Assembly: GCA_031180665.1 (NCBI GenBank)
Contig: JAPSLP010000024.1
Location: forward strand, 19,761 to 83,760
From: Cupriavidus sp.
GTDB lineage: Bacteria; Pseudomonadota; Gammaproteobacteria; Burkholderiales; Burkholderiaceae
Direction: 5' to 3'
Length of the DNA stretch: 64,000 nt
Below are positions 19,131-28,206 of the stretch, in pieces (the stretch's first letter is position 1; the number at the start of each line of letters is the position of its first letter). A program made the translations under genes and the position numbers. Under the pieces are notes generated by a model. The model was not told the DNA's origin. It saw only the letters and a list, made by a program, of their open reading frames with translations, and made no database searches.

Positions 19131-20469
19131 TACCAGCGGCGTTGCCCCTGCCGCTGCCGCTGCCGCCGCCGCCGCCGCCGCGGCCCGCAGGCAACCGCGA
19201 CACCAGCAGCTGGTCGATCTTGTGGTGGTCGATGTCGAGCACCTCGAAGCGGTAGCCCGCGGTCTCGATGAATTCGGACTTTTTCGGGATGCGTTTCAGG
19301 GTGTAGATCACCAGCCCGGCCGCGGTGTCGACGTAGTCCTCGGCCGGCAGCGCGTCCAGGTCCAGCGCCTTCTTCAGGTCCACCAGCGGCGTCACGCCGT
19401 CGACCAGCCACGAGTCCTCGTCGCGCCGCACGATCTGCTCGTCCTCCGACGAATACAGGATGTCGCCCATCAGCGCGCCGACGATATCGTCGAGCGTGAC
19501 GATGCCGACCACGAGGCCGTATTCGTTCATCACCACCGCGAAGCTCTGGTGCATCTCGCGAAAGCGCGTCATCGCCTCGGACAGCGTCAGCGTGTCGGGG
19601 ATCACCAGCACGTTCTTGTCGTAGTGCCGCGCCAGATTGGCGATCGCGGAATCGGCCTCGTCGGCCAGCATCGAGCGCAGGATGTCCTGCGATTCGACGA
19701 AGCCCTGCACGTCGTCCAGATCGTGGTCGCAGACCGGATATTGCGCGTGCGGATACTTGACCAGCTTGCGCCGCAGGCTGTCGGCGCTCTCGTCCAGCGC
19801 GAGGTAGACCACCTCGTCGCGCGGCGTCATGATCGCCGTCACGCTTTTGGAGTCCAGTTCGAACACGTTCTCGATCAGATGGATCTCGTGCTTGAGCAGC
19901 ACGCCGGCCTCGGCGCCGGCATCGACCATCGCCGCGATATCTTCGGACGTGATCTGCTCGACCGTCTTGGTCGGCAGGCCGAGCAGCCGCAGCGCGGCAT
20001 CGGCGGCGGCGTTGAACAGCCAGACCAGCGGCTTGAGTACCTTCAGAAGCCACAGCATCGGCTCGATCACCGCCAGCGCGCAGGCCTCCGGAAAGCTCAT
20101 CGCGATCCGCTTCGGAATCAGGTCGGCGAACTGGATGAACAGCAGCGTGACCACCAGGAACGAGCCGATATTGGCGATGCGCTGCGCGACCGTGTCGGTG
20201 AAATAGGGCGACAGCAGCGCCAGGGCAACGTCCGACAGATGCTTCTCGCCCAGTACGCCGGCCAGGATGGCGACGGTATTGACGCCGATCTGCACGATGG
20301 TGAAGAAGTTGCCCGGCTCCTCCTTGAGCAGCATCACCTTGGTTGCGCGCCGGTCGCCACGCTCGGACAGCGTTTGCAGCTTGGTACGACGCGCGGCGGT
20401 CAGGGCGATCTCGGAGACCGAGAAGAAGGCGCTGATCAGGATCAGCAAAAGCAGGATCAGGACGAACAT
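18994..20469 (-). CDS. CNNM/CorC-type hemolysin-family membrane protein
   Basis: 491 residues from ATG 20469 (MFVLILLLLILISAFFS). A DUF21/CNNM transmembrane domain (about residues 1-190) carries the FSVSEIALTAARR signature. Two CBS domains follow (VTAIMTPRDEVVYL; VVMNEYGLVVGIVTLDDIVGAL). A CorC_HlyC transporter-associated domain comes next (about 345-425), then an unusual 60-residue Gly/Pro/Ala tail. Relatives take part in Mg/Co homeostasis or Na-Mg exchange. The tail is encoded over the convergent PAP2 gene's 3' end, so both tails share 137 bp on opposite strands. Confidence 0.88.
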   Translation of the reverse strand: MFVLILLLLILISAFFSVSEIALTAARRTKLQTLSERGDRRATKVMLLKEEPGNFFTIVQIGVNTVAILAGVLGEKHLSDVALALLSPYFTDTVAQRIANIGSFLVVTLLFIQFADLIPKRIAMSFPEACALAVIEPMLWLLKVLKPLVWLFNAAADAALRLLGLPTKTVEQITSEDIAAMVDAGAEAGVLLKHEIHLIENVFELDSKSVTAIMTPRDEVVYLALDESADSLRRKLVKYPHAQYPVCDHDLDDVQGFVESQDILRSMLADEADSAIANLARHYDKNVLVIPDTLTLSEAMTRFREMHQSFAVVMNEYGLVVGIVTLDDIVGALMGDILYSSEDEQIVRRDEDSWLVDGVTPLVDLKKALDLDALPAEDYVDTAAGLVIYTLKRIPKKSEFIETAGYRFEVLDIDHHKIDQLLVSRLPAGRGGGGGGSGSGRGNAAGTTPTPASSQSAPSSTPAPAPAVPPAADPAEPAPAPSPAPAQRARP

Positions 20470-20734
20470 GGCGATGGCGGCAGGGGGCCGGTGGCTTGGG
20501 GCCGGAGGGGCGCTTCGATGATGGTGCAGGCCGATGCGGACTGTCAATGCGAACCGAACGCCGCCTGGATTGGCTGTTATATAGCCATAATAAATTGTTA
20601 TTTTCGATTCGATAGCGTTTGTCTTACTCTGTGCCGGTACGCATGGGGTGCCGAACGTCTGCCGGAACGCCGGCCCAAGCGCCGTCAGGTGCATGCACTA
20701 TCATGCCGTCCATCAACTTCGATTGGAGAACTCG

Positions 20735-21535
20735 ATGACCTGGTTTCCCGCTGGCTGGATTCGCCCCCTGATCGCGGCGCCGTTGCTCGCCATGGCGATG
20801 GCCGGCGCGCATGCCGCCGATCTGCTCGACAACGTCAAGCAGGCCGGCGTACTGAAGATCGGCTTGGAGGGCACCTACCCGCCGTTCGGCTATCGCGGTG
20901 CCAACAACCAGCTCGAAGGCTTCGACGTCGACGTCGCGCGCGCGGTGGCGGGCAAGCTGGGCGTCAAGCCGGAGTTCGTCACCACCGAATGGAGCGGCAT
21001 CATTGCCGGCCTGCAGGCGGGCAAGTTCGACGTGATCGTCAATCAGGTCAACGTGACGCCGCAGCGCAAGCAGGTGCTGGACTTCTCCAAGCCCTACGTC
21101 TACTCGGCCGCCCAGCTGATCCAGCGCAAGGACGACAAGCGCGAGTTCAAGTTGCTGGAGGACCTGAAGGGCAAGCGGCTGGGCGTCAGCCTGGGCAGCA
21201 ACTACAACGAGCTGGCCAAGTCGGTGGCCGGCATCGACGTCAAGACGTATCCGGGCGCGCCGGAATATCTGCGCGACCTGGCCGCGCAGCGTGTCGATGC
21301 CGCGCTGAACGACCGGCTGATGGTCAACTACCTGATCAAGACCTCGAACCTGCCGCTGCGCGCCGGCGCGGTGGTGCAGGGCGGCGATACCGAGGTCGCG
21401 ATCCCGTTCCGCAAGGACAATCCCAAGTTCGCGCAGGCGCTCGACCGCGCGCTCGACGATCTGCGCAAGGACGGCACGCTGACCAAGCTGTCGGTCAAGT
21501 GGTTCGGCGCGGACGTGACCAAGCCGGTCAAGTAA
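20735..21535 (+). CDS. Amino-acid (cystine-type) ABC transporter binding protein
   Basis: 266 residues from ATG 20735 (GGAG 7 nt upstream). A signal peptide ends near AGAHAAD. The SBP_bac_3 signatures LKIGLEGTYPPFGYRG, EGFDVDVARAVAGKLG and GKFDVIVNQVNVTPQRK are closest to the cystine/polar amino-acid group (FliY/TcyA/TcyJ). It captures substrate in the periplasm for the permease encoded 217 bp downstream. Between the two genes lie an inverted-repeat element and an intrinsic terminator, an arrangement that would give more binding protein than permease. Confidence 0.9.
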   Translation: MTWFPAGWIRPLIAAPLLAMAMAGAHAADLLDNVKQAGVLKIGLEGTYPPFGYRGANNQLEGFDVDVARAVAGKLGVKPEFVTTEWSGIIAGLQAGKFDVIVNQVNVTPQRKQVLDFSKPYVYSAAQLIQRKDDKREFKLLEDLKGKRLGVSLGSNYNELAKSVAGIDVKTYPGAPEYLRDLAAQRVDAALNDRLMVNYLIKTSNLPLRAGAVVQGGDTEVAIPFRKDNPKFAQALDRALDDLRKDGTLTKLSVKWFGADVTKPVK

Positions 21536-21543
21536 GCCCGCCT

Positions 21544-21616
21544 GCGTCGTCCCCGCGAATGCGGGGACCCAGCGACTTTCCGCGACGCTGGATTCCCGCA
21601 TTCGCGGGAATGACGC
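21544..21616. repeat. REP-like inverted repeat
   Basis: Two imperfect arms face each other (gcgtcgtccccgcgaatgcg, then after a short middle cgcattcgcgggaatgacgc). Each arm is itself a small palindrome around gcgaatgcg. This is typical of dispersed intergenic repeats in Burkholderiales. It sits between the binding-protein and permease genes. Confidence 0.75.
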
Positions 21617-21646
21617 GAGGGGTGTGGAAGCGTTGGCGCAAGCCAG

Positions 21647-21680
21647 ACGGCAGTGCAAGCGCACTGCCGTTTTGTTTTTT
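21647..21680 (+). terminator. Intrinsic terminator between binding-protein and permease genes
   Basis: Stem acggcagtgc / gcactgccgt with a 4-nt aagc loop, then tttgtttttt. Confidence 0.88.
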
Positions 21681-21752
21681 GGGGCACCACTTTATGATTC
21701 CGACTTTGCGCGCTCTCTTGCGCGGCCACTTGCGCCCCTGATCCCGCCTGCC

Positions 21753-22412
21753 ATGCCATCCCTTCAACTGGTAATCGATTCGCTGCCCGTGCTGCTGCAA
21801 GGCATGGTGCTGACCATCAAGTTCGCACTGTCGTCGATGGCCTTCGGGCTGGTGATCGGGCTGGTGGTTGCGCTGATGGGGATCGGCCACAACCGCGTGC
21901 TGAGGGCGATCGCACGCGTCTATGTCAGCGTGATGCGCGGCACGCCGCTGCTGGTGCAGATCTTCGTGGTGTATTACGGCCTGCCGGGCATCGGCATCGC
22001 GCTCGAACCGACCCCGGCGGGGGTGCTGACGCTGAGCCTGAATGTCGGCGCCTATCTGTCGGAGAGCATGCGCGGCGCGATCCTCGGCATTTCGCGCGGG
22101 CAATGGCTGGCGGCCTATAGCCTGGGGCTGACACCGGCGCAGACGCTGCGCTACGTGGTGGGGCCGCAGGCGCTGCGCATCGCGGTGCCGAGCCTGTCGA
22201 ACAGCCTGATCAGCCTGATCAAGGACACCTCGCTGGTGTCGGTGATCACGGTCACCGAACTGCTGCGCACCACGCAGGAACTGATCGCCGCGACCTACCA
22301 GCCGCTGCCGCTCTACCTGGCCGCGGCGGCGATCTACTGGGTATTGAGCACGCTGCTGTCGTTCGTGCAGCGGCTGCTGGAGCGCAGGCTGTCGTTGCCG
22401 GGACGGCATTGA
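21753..22412 (+). CDS. Amino-acid ABC transporter permease
   Basis: 219 residues from ATG 21753 (MPSLQLVIDSLPVLLQG). Inner-membrane HisM/TcyB-type permease with about five transmembrane helices. It carries the His/Glu/Gln-type entry segment GMVLTIKFALSSMAFG, the VSVMRGTPLLVQIFVVYYGLP segment, and the EAA-type loop before DTSLVSVITVTELL. It partners the binding protein upstream. The ATPase subunit is absent here: the next gene is the convergent cyanophycin synthetase. The ATPase must come from elsewhere. Confidence 0.92.
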   Translation: MPSLQLVIDSLPVLLQGMVLTIKFALSSMAFGLVIGLVVALMGIGHNRVLRAIARVYVSVMRGTPLLVQIFVVYYGLPGIGIALEPTPAGVLTLSLNVGAYLSESMRGAILGISRGQWLAAYSLGLTPAQTLRYVVGPQALRIAVPSLSNSLISLIKDTSLVSVITVTELLRTTQELIAATYQPLPLYLAAAAIYWVLSTLLSFVQRLLERRLSLPGRH

Positions 22413-22440
22413 GGGGCGGGCAGGGGAGGCGGGCGCTGTT

Positions 22441-22575
22441 GGCCTCTCCCCCGGTCCCTTTCCCGCGAGCGGGAGAGGGGCGGAACACCGTGCGGCGCTG
22501 ACCGGGGGCAACGGAGCTCAAGGCCGCGCGGGCCTGCTCCCTCTCCCGCTTGCGGGAGAGGGTCGGGGAGAGGGC
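22441..22575. repeat. Paired palindromic repeat (BIME-like)
   Basis: Two copies of a ctctcccgc-n-gcgggagag palindrome in inverted orientation (22441-22483 and about 22538-22575). The same family occurs after uup at 50376-50543. It lies between convergent genes. Confidence 0.75.
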
Positions 22576-22582
22576 AAACGCC

Positions 22583-25156
22583 TCAACCTGCTTCCGCGAT
22601 CCGCTTCGCGATGTGGTCCAGCGCTTCCTCGACCTGATCGACCAGGATCAGGCACAGGTGGCCCGGCTGCAGGCGCCCCAGCGCGGTATCGATGGCGAGG
22701 AATTCGCCGCGGATCTCGTCGACCGCCGTGGTGCGCGTGGCGCCTTCCAGCCCTTCGCGCAGCAGCGCCAGCACTTCGCCATCGGCGCGTCCGCGCTGGC
22801 ACTGGTCCTGGTACAACACCACGTCGTCGAACACGCCGCCGAGGATCTGCGTCTGGCGACGGATGTCCTCGTCGCGGCGGTCGCCGGCGCCGCTGATCAC
22901 CACCATGCGGCGGCGCGCCGGCATCGTCTCGATCGCGTTGCACAGCGCCTGGATCGCGTCCGGGTTGTGGCCGTAGTCGGCGATCAGCGTGGCGCCGCGG
23001 TAGTCGAACAGATTGAAGCGGCCCGGCGCGCTGGCGGCGTCGCTGACGAAGGTCGCCAAGCCGCGACGGATCACCGACCAGTCGATGCCCAGCGCCCACG
23101 CGGCCGCGGTCGCCGACATCGCGTTCTCGACCTGGAAGCCGATGCTGCCGCCGCGCGTCAGCGGGATGTCCTTCAGCGCGATGCGCACCTGCGTGTCGCC
23201 CTCGGCCGCGACCAGATCGCCGCCGTCGGTAAACACCACGCGCTTGCCCTGCGCGCGATGCGTGGCGAGCACCGGGTGCTCGGCATCGCGGGCGAAGAAG
23301 GTCACCGCGCCGGGGCAGGCGTCGGCCATGCGCGCGACCATCGGATCGGCGGCATTGAGCACGGCCATGCCCTGCGGCGAGACGTTCTGCACGATCACGC
23401 TCTTGAGCACCGCCAGGTCTTCGACCGTGCTGATATAGGACAGCCCGAGGTGGTCGCCTTCGCCGACATTGGTCACCACCGCGACATCGCAGCGGTCGAA
23501 CGCCAGCCCTTCGCGCAGCAGGCCGCCGCGCGCGGTTTCGAACACGGCCGCGTCGACGTCGGGGTGCATCAGCACGTTGCGCGCGCTGCGCGGGCCGCTG
23601 CAGTCGCCGGTGTCGATGCGCTGGCCGTTGATGTAGACGCCGTCGGTGCCGGTCATGCCCATGCGCAGGCCGCTGCCGGCCAGCAGATGGGTGATCAGCC
23701 GGACCGTGGTGGTCTTGCCGTTGGTGCCCGACACCGCGACCACCGGAATGCGGCCGTCGTCGCCGTCGGCGAACATCGTCGAGATGATCGCCTCGCCGAC
23801 CGCGCGGCCCTTGCCATAGGACGGTTGCAGATGCATGCGCAGGCCCGGCGCGGCATTGACCTCGACGATGCCGCCGGCCTGTTCCTCGAAGGGCTTGAGC
23901 ACGGTCTCGCAGACCGCGTCGACGCCGCAGATATCGAGGCCGACCATCTGCGCCGCGGCCACCGCGCGCGCCGCCATCTCGGGATGCACGTCGTCGGTGA
24001 CATCGGTGGCGGTGCCGCCGGTCGACAGATTGGCGTTGTTGCGCAGGATCACACGCGTGCCCTTGGGCGGCACCGATTCCGCGGTCAGGCCCTGCTTGGC
24101 GAGGGTGGCCAGCGCAATATCGTCGAAGCGGATCTTGGTCAGCGAAGTCGCATGGCCTTCGCCGCGGCGCGGGTCGCGGTTGACCTCGTCGACCAGCTGG
24201 CGCACGGTATGCACGCCATCGCCGATGACCTGCGGCGGATCGCGCCGGGCCGCCGCCACCAGCTGGTTGCCGACCACCAGCAGGCGGAAATCGTGCCCCG
24301 GGATATAGCGTTCGACGATCACGTCGCTGCTGATCTCGGCCGCGACCTCATAGGCCGCCATCACTTCCTCGCGCGTGCGGATGCGCACCGCGACGCCCTT
24401 GCCCTGGTTGCCGTCGCGCGGCTTGACCACCACCGGCGCGTCGATTTCCTGCGCGACTTCCCAAGCCTCCTCGGCGCTGGACACCGAGCGGCCCAGCGGC
24501 ACCGGCACGCCGGCCGCGTGCAGCAGGCTCTTGGTCAGCTCCTTGTCCTGCGCGATCGATTCGGCGACCGCGCTGGTCATATCGGTTTCCGCGGCCTGGA
24601 TGCGCCGCTGGCGGCTGCCCCAGCCGAACTGCACCATGCTGCCCTGCGTGAGGCGGCGATAGGGGATGCCGCGCGCGATCGCCGCATGGACGATGGAGCC
24701 GGTGCTCGGTCCGAGGCGCACGTCCTCGTCGAGCTCGCGCAGGCGGGCCAGCGCGCTGTCCAGATCGAACGGCGTGTCGTCGCGCGCGGCGCGGCACAGC
24801 TGCTGGGCGAGATCCAGCGCGAGGCGTCCGACCTCTTCCTCGCTGTACTGCACCACCACCTGATAGGTGCCGGGCTCGACCGTGGGCGAGGTACGGCTGA
24901 AGGTCACCGGGCAACCCGCGGCCGCCTGCAGCCGTAGCGTCGCGCATTCGAGCGCATGGGCCAGCGAAGCATCGCCGTGCGCATCGTCGGGACGCAGCGG
25001 GCCGATGTCCGGGAATCGCGCGCGCAGGCGCTCCTCGAAACCCGGCAGGTCCTCGATCGTGCCGGCTTCGTCGGGGCACGCGACGATCGCTTCGATCGCG
25101 GTGTGGCGGCACCACAGGTTCGGACCGCGCAGCGCGCGGATGCGTGAGACTTCCAT
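22583..25156 (-). CDS. cphA: Cyanophycin synthetase CphA
   Basis: Makes cyanophycin, a poly-Asp backbone with Arg side chains, as a nitrogen/carbon reserve in the cytoplasm using ATP. 857 residues from ATG 25156, the normal length. The N-terminal domain starts MEVSRIRALRGPNLW. The ATP-grasp module (about 220-470) includes VVVKPRDGNQGKGV and EVNAAPGLRMHLQPS. The Mur-ligase-like module has its P-loop near residue 480 (VSGTNGKTTTVRLI), then EGDHLGLSYI and the C-terminal IADYGHNPDAI. It lies 139 bp downstream of the second synthetase on the same strand, so an operon is likely. No cyanophycinase gene is in the window. Confidence 0.96.
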   Translation of the reverse strand: MEVSRIRALRGPNLWCRHTAIEAIVACPDEAGTIEDLPGFEERLRARFPDIGPLRPDDAHGDASLAHALECATLRLQAAAGCPVTFSRTSPTVEPGTYQVVVQYSEEEVGRLALDLAQQLCRAARDDTPFDLDSALARLRELDEDVRLGPSTGSIVHAAIARGIPYRRLTQGSMVQFGWGSRQRRIQAAETDMTSAVAESIAQDKELTKSLLHAAGVPVPLGRSVSSAEEAWEVAQEIDAPVVVKPRDGNQGKGVAVRIRTREEVMAAYEVAAEISSDVIVERYIPGHDFRLLVVGNQLVAAARRDPPQVIGDGVHTVRQLVDEVNRDPRRGEGHATSLTKIRFDDIALATLAKQGLTAESVPPKGTRVILRNNANLSTGGTATDVTDDVHPEMAARAVAAAQMVGLDICGVDAVCETVLKPFEEQAGGIVEVNAAPGLRMHLQPSYGKGRAVGEAIISTMFADGDDGRIPVVAVSGTNGKTTTVRLITHLLAGSGLRMGMTGTDGVYINGQRIDTGDCSGPRSARNVLMHPDVDAAVFETARGGLLREGLAFDRCDVAVVTNVGEGDHLGLSYISTVEDLAVLKSVIVQNVSPQGMAVLNAADPMVARMADACPGAVTFFARDAEHPVLATHRAQGKRVVFTDGGDLVAAEGDTQVRIALKDIPLTRGGSIGFQVENAMSATAAAWALGIDWSVIRRGLATFVSDAASAPGRFNLFDYRGATLIADYGHNPDAIQALCNAIETMPARRRMVVISGAGDRRDEDIRRQTQILGGVFDDVVLYQDQCQRGRADGEVLALLREGLEGATRTTAVDEIRGEFLAIDTALGRLQPGHLCLILVDQVEEALDHIAKRIAEAG

Positions 25157-25295
25157 CAATCAGTTTCCTATCGGTCGGCCGCCGGCCGGACGGGGCGCGA
25201 CCCCGCCGGCAGGCAATCTTTCTATCCTTCAGCGCTTCAGCGTGTCAGAGCCGCCGGGCCTCGCAGCCTTGCCTCTGACCATCGATGCCAGCCGG

Positions 25296-27944
25296 TCAAC
25301 CGCGCCGGGCCGGCTGGCCCAGCCAATGGTGGACCTGGTCCAACGTGGGGGCGATGTCAGCCTCGTCGGCCTGCAAGACCAGCAGATCGCCCGCCACCAG
25401 CTGCGACAGCGCGGTCTCGACGGCCTCGCGCCGGCTGCCCTGGTCGATGATCTTGCTGACGCGGCGGCCTTCGTACAGCCCCTTCTTGAGCAGCGCACGC
25501 GCCTCGCTGTCGGGCAGCTTGCGCGAGACGCTGCGGTCTTCGCACAGGAACACGCGATCGAAGGCGGCGCCGAGCGCCTTGCCCTGGTCGATCAGGTCGG
25601 CGTCGCGGCGATCGACGCCGGCGCCGAACACGGCCAGCCGGCGCTCCGACGGGAAGCGGTCCAGCGCCTTTGCCAGCGCCTCCAGCGCCGGAGCGTTGTG
25701 CGCGTCGTCGACGATCACGGTGGCGCCGTTGCGCTCGAACAGCGTGAAGCGGCCCGGCACGTCGAGCTGGCCGACATCGAAGGTCATCACGCCGGCGCGG
25801 ATCAGCTCGTGCGAGATGCCCAGCGCCCACGCCGCGGCGACTGCCGCCAGCACGTTCTCGGTCTGGAAGCCGACGCGGCCCGCATAGGTCAGCGGGATCG
25901 CCGCGACCTCGGCCAGCGGCAGCTCGCTGTTGCCGGTGGCCAGCACGATGCGGCCGTCGCGCACGTACACCGCGCGCTTGCCGGCGGCACGGTGCTGGGC
26001 GATCGCCGGCAACTCGGCGCTGCCGCCGAAGAAGATCACGTCGCCGTCGCACAGCTCGGCCATTTCGACCACCAGCGGATCGCGCGCGTTGAGCACCGCG
26101 GCGCCGTGCTTGAGCACGACGTCGACCTGCGTGCGCAACACGCTGTACATCTTCTCCGCGTCTTCGATGTAGTAGTGGCCGAGGTGGTCGGGGGTGTCGA
26201 TATTGGTGACCACTCCCACCAGGCAGCGGTCGTAGGCCAGGCCCTCGGACAGCATCGTGCCGCTGTCGTTCTCGAACACGGCGGCCTCGACGGCGCGGTT
26301 CTTCAGCACGCGGGTGGCGGCCTCCCAGTTGGCGCGATCGCCGCCCTCGACCAGCCGCCGATCCAGATACAGGCCGTCGCTGCAGGCCAGGCCCGTATGG
26401 CGGCCCGACAGCTGCAACAGCCGCGCGACCAGCTTGGCGACCACGGTCTTGCCGTTGGTGCCGGTAATGCCGACCACGGGAATGCGGCCGTCGTCGGCCG
26501 GAGCGTCGCCGTCCGTCGCGGGCGGGAACAGATGATCGACGATGGCGCGGCCCACCGGACGCGGCGTGCCGGCGGCGGGTTTGAGGTGCATCAGCAGGCC
26601 GGGGCCGGCATTGACCTCGACGATCGCGCCGCCTTGTTCGGCCAGCGGGCGCGAGATGTCCTCGGCCACCAGGTCGATGCCGGCGATATCGAGCCCGACC
26701 ACGCGGGCAGCCAGCGCGGCATGCGCCGCGACGCTCGGGTGAACGCGGTCGGTGACGTCGAACGCCACATTGCCGTTGCGCTGGATCAGCACATGGCGGC
26801 CCTCGGGCGGCACCGACTCCGCAGTGAAGCCCTGGCGCTTGAGCTCGAGGCGGGCGGCAGAATCGAGCCGCACGCGGTTCAGCGGATGATCCTCGGTGTT
26901 GCCACGGCGCGGGTCGCAGTTGATCTGCAGGTCGATCAGCTCGTCGATGGTCGACTTGCCGTCGCCCACCACGCTCGCCGATTCGCCCATCGCCGCCGCC
27001 ACCAGCCGGCCGCCCACCACCAGCAGGCGGTGCTCGTTGCCCGGCACGAAACGCTCGACGATCACGCCGCTGCCTTCCTCGATGGCGACCCCATAGGCGG
27101 TCTGCACTTCCTCGCGGCTGATCAGGTTGGTGAATACGCCGCGGCCGTGGTTGCCGTCGTAGGGCTTGACCACGACCGGCACGCCGATCTCCTCGGCGGC
27201 CTCCCAGGCGTCATCGGCGCTCTCCACCAGGCGGCCCTCGGGCACGGGCACGCCGCACGATTCGAGCAGCGACTTGGTCAGGTCCTTGTCGCGCGAGATG
27301 CTTTCTGCGATGGCGCTGGTGCGGTCGGTTTCCGCCGTCCAGATGCGGCGCTGGCGCGCGCCATGGCCCAGCTGGACCAGATTGCTGTCCGACAGGCGCA
27401 GCGCGGGAATACGGCGGTCGTCGGCGGCATAGACGATGCAGGCCGTGCTCGGGCCGAGCCAGTGGCGATCGATCAGGCTGCGCAGTTCGTCCACCGCCGC
27501 ATCGACGTCGAAAGGGCGGTCCTCGATCCCAGCCATCACGAGGTCGCGCGCCAGGAACAGCGCCGCGCGTGCCACGCGCTCATCCCAGGCCGTCACGATC
27601 ACCTTGTAGACGCCCACCAACGGCGTCTCGCGCGCCTTGCCGAAGCCCCCGGGCATGCCGGCCAGGCTCAGCAGCTCCAGCGTGACGTGCTCCATGATGT
27701 GGGCGGGCCAGGTGCCTTCCTTCAGCCGCTGCAGGAAACCGCCCCGTTCGCCGATGCTGCACCGGTGCTCGATCAGCGAAGGCAGCCAGGCCGAAAGGCG
27801 CTCGTAGAAGCCGGGAATCTTGTTGGAGGGGTATTCCTCCAGTTCACCGATATCGACCCACGCCTCCAGCACCGGCCCATATGTCCACATATTGGGGCCG
27901 CGCAGCGACATGACATCGAATATCTCAATGTCCTTTTTCTTCAT
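25296..27944 (-). CDS. Second cyanophycin synthetase (CphA' / CphA2-type paralogue)
   Basis: 882 residues from ATG 27944 (MKKKDIEIFDVMSLRGPNMW). An in-frame ATG six codons upstream (27962) is possible; neither has a strong Shine-Dalgarno. The architecture matches CphA: N-terminal domain, ATP-grasp (VVVKPYDGNHGRGV; EVNAGPGLLMHLKPA) and a Mur-ligase-like domain with its P-loop near residue 492 (ITGTNGKTVVAKLV). The P-loop and the HHLG-type region (NIDTPDHLGHYYIEDAE) differ from CphA. Many Burkholderiales carry such a pair. Whether this copy polymerises, or works with CphA on dipeptide units, cannot be told from sequence. It is first in a probable cphA'-cphA operon and divergent from the ABC transporter gene. 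Confidence 0.92.
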   Translation of the reverse strand: MKKKDIEIFDVMSLRGPNMWTYGPVLEAWVDIGELEEYPSNKIPGFYERLSAWLPSLIEHRCSIGERGGFLQRLKEGTWPAHIMEHVTLELLSLAGMPGGFGKARETPLVGVYKVIVTAWDERVARAALFLARDLVMAGIEDRPFDVDAAVDELRSLIDRHWLGPSTACIVYAADDRRIPALRLSDSNLVQLGHGARQRRIWTAETDRTSAIAESISRDKDLTKSLLESCGVPVPEGRLVESADDAWEAAEEIGVPVVVKPYDGNHGRGVFTNLISREEVQTAYGVAIEEGSGVIVERFVPGNEHRLLVVGGRLVAAAMGESASVVGDGKSTIDELIDLQINCDPRRGNTEDHPLNRVRLDSAARLELKRQGFTAESVPPEGRHVLIQRNGNVAFDVTDRVHPSVAAHAALAARVVGLDIAGIDLVAEDISRPLAEQGGAIVEVNAGPGLLMHLKPAAGTPRPVGRAIVDHLFPPATDGDAPADDGRIPVVGITGTNGKTVVAKLVARLLQLSGRHTGLACSDGLYLDRRLVEGGDRANWEAATRVLKNRAVEAAVFENDSGTMLSEGLAYDRCLVGVVTNIDTPDHLGHYYIEDAEKMYSVLRTQVDVVLKHGAAVLNARDPLVVEMAELCDGDVIFFGGSAELPAIAQHRAAGKRAVYVRDGRIVLATGNSELPLAEVAAIPLTYAGRVGFQTENVLAAVAAAWALGISHELIRAGVMTFDVGQLDVPGRFTLFERNGATVIVDDAHNAPALEALAKALDRFPSERRLAVFGAGVDRRDADLIDQGKALGAAFDRVFLCEDRSVSRKLPDSEARALLKKGLYEGRRVSKIIDQGSRREAVETALSQLVAGDLLVLQADEADIAPTLDQVHHWLGQPARRG

Positions 27945-28087
27945 TGAATTAGCTTGAGGCATGGGCGATGCGCCCGTGGGGCGGAAGTCTAACCTTTCAA
28001 TAACGTTACAGCGTAGACCTGGTTGACTTCCCGACGAAAAAGCGTTTGTGCGTCGCGACAGACGCCGCCGCGCGGATGTGGCTTATG

Positions 28088-28093
28088 TATACT
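28088..28093 (+). promoter_or_regulatory. Possible -10 of the ABC transporter gene
   Basis: TATACT, 119 bp upstream of the start, in the GC-rich gap between the divergent cyanophycin genes. No good -35 is visible. Confidence 0.25.
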
Positions 28094-28206
28094 TGCGCCG
28101 CGCTTGGGGCCGATCCGTCCTGTGACATATCGGCATCCCGGCAGCGCCCGCCATTTTTATTTGTATCAAGACATGTCGTTTCGACCGTCGACCGACCGCT
28201 TGCGCC

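Noticed and set aside
22441..22575. Possible CRISPR array from repeated ctctcccgc motifs
   Set aside because: Only two inverted palindromes, no regular spacers and no cas genes. It fits a REP/BIME element.
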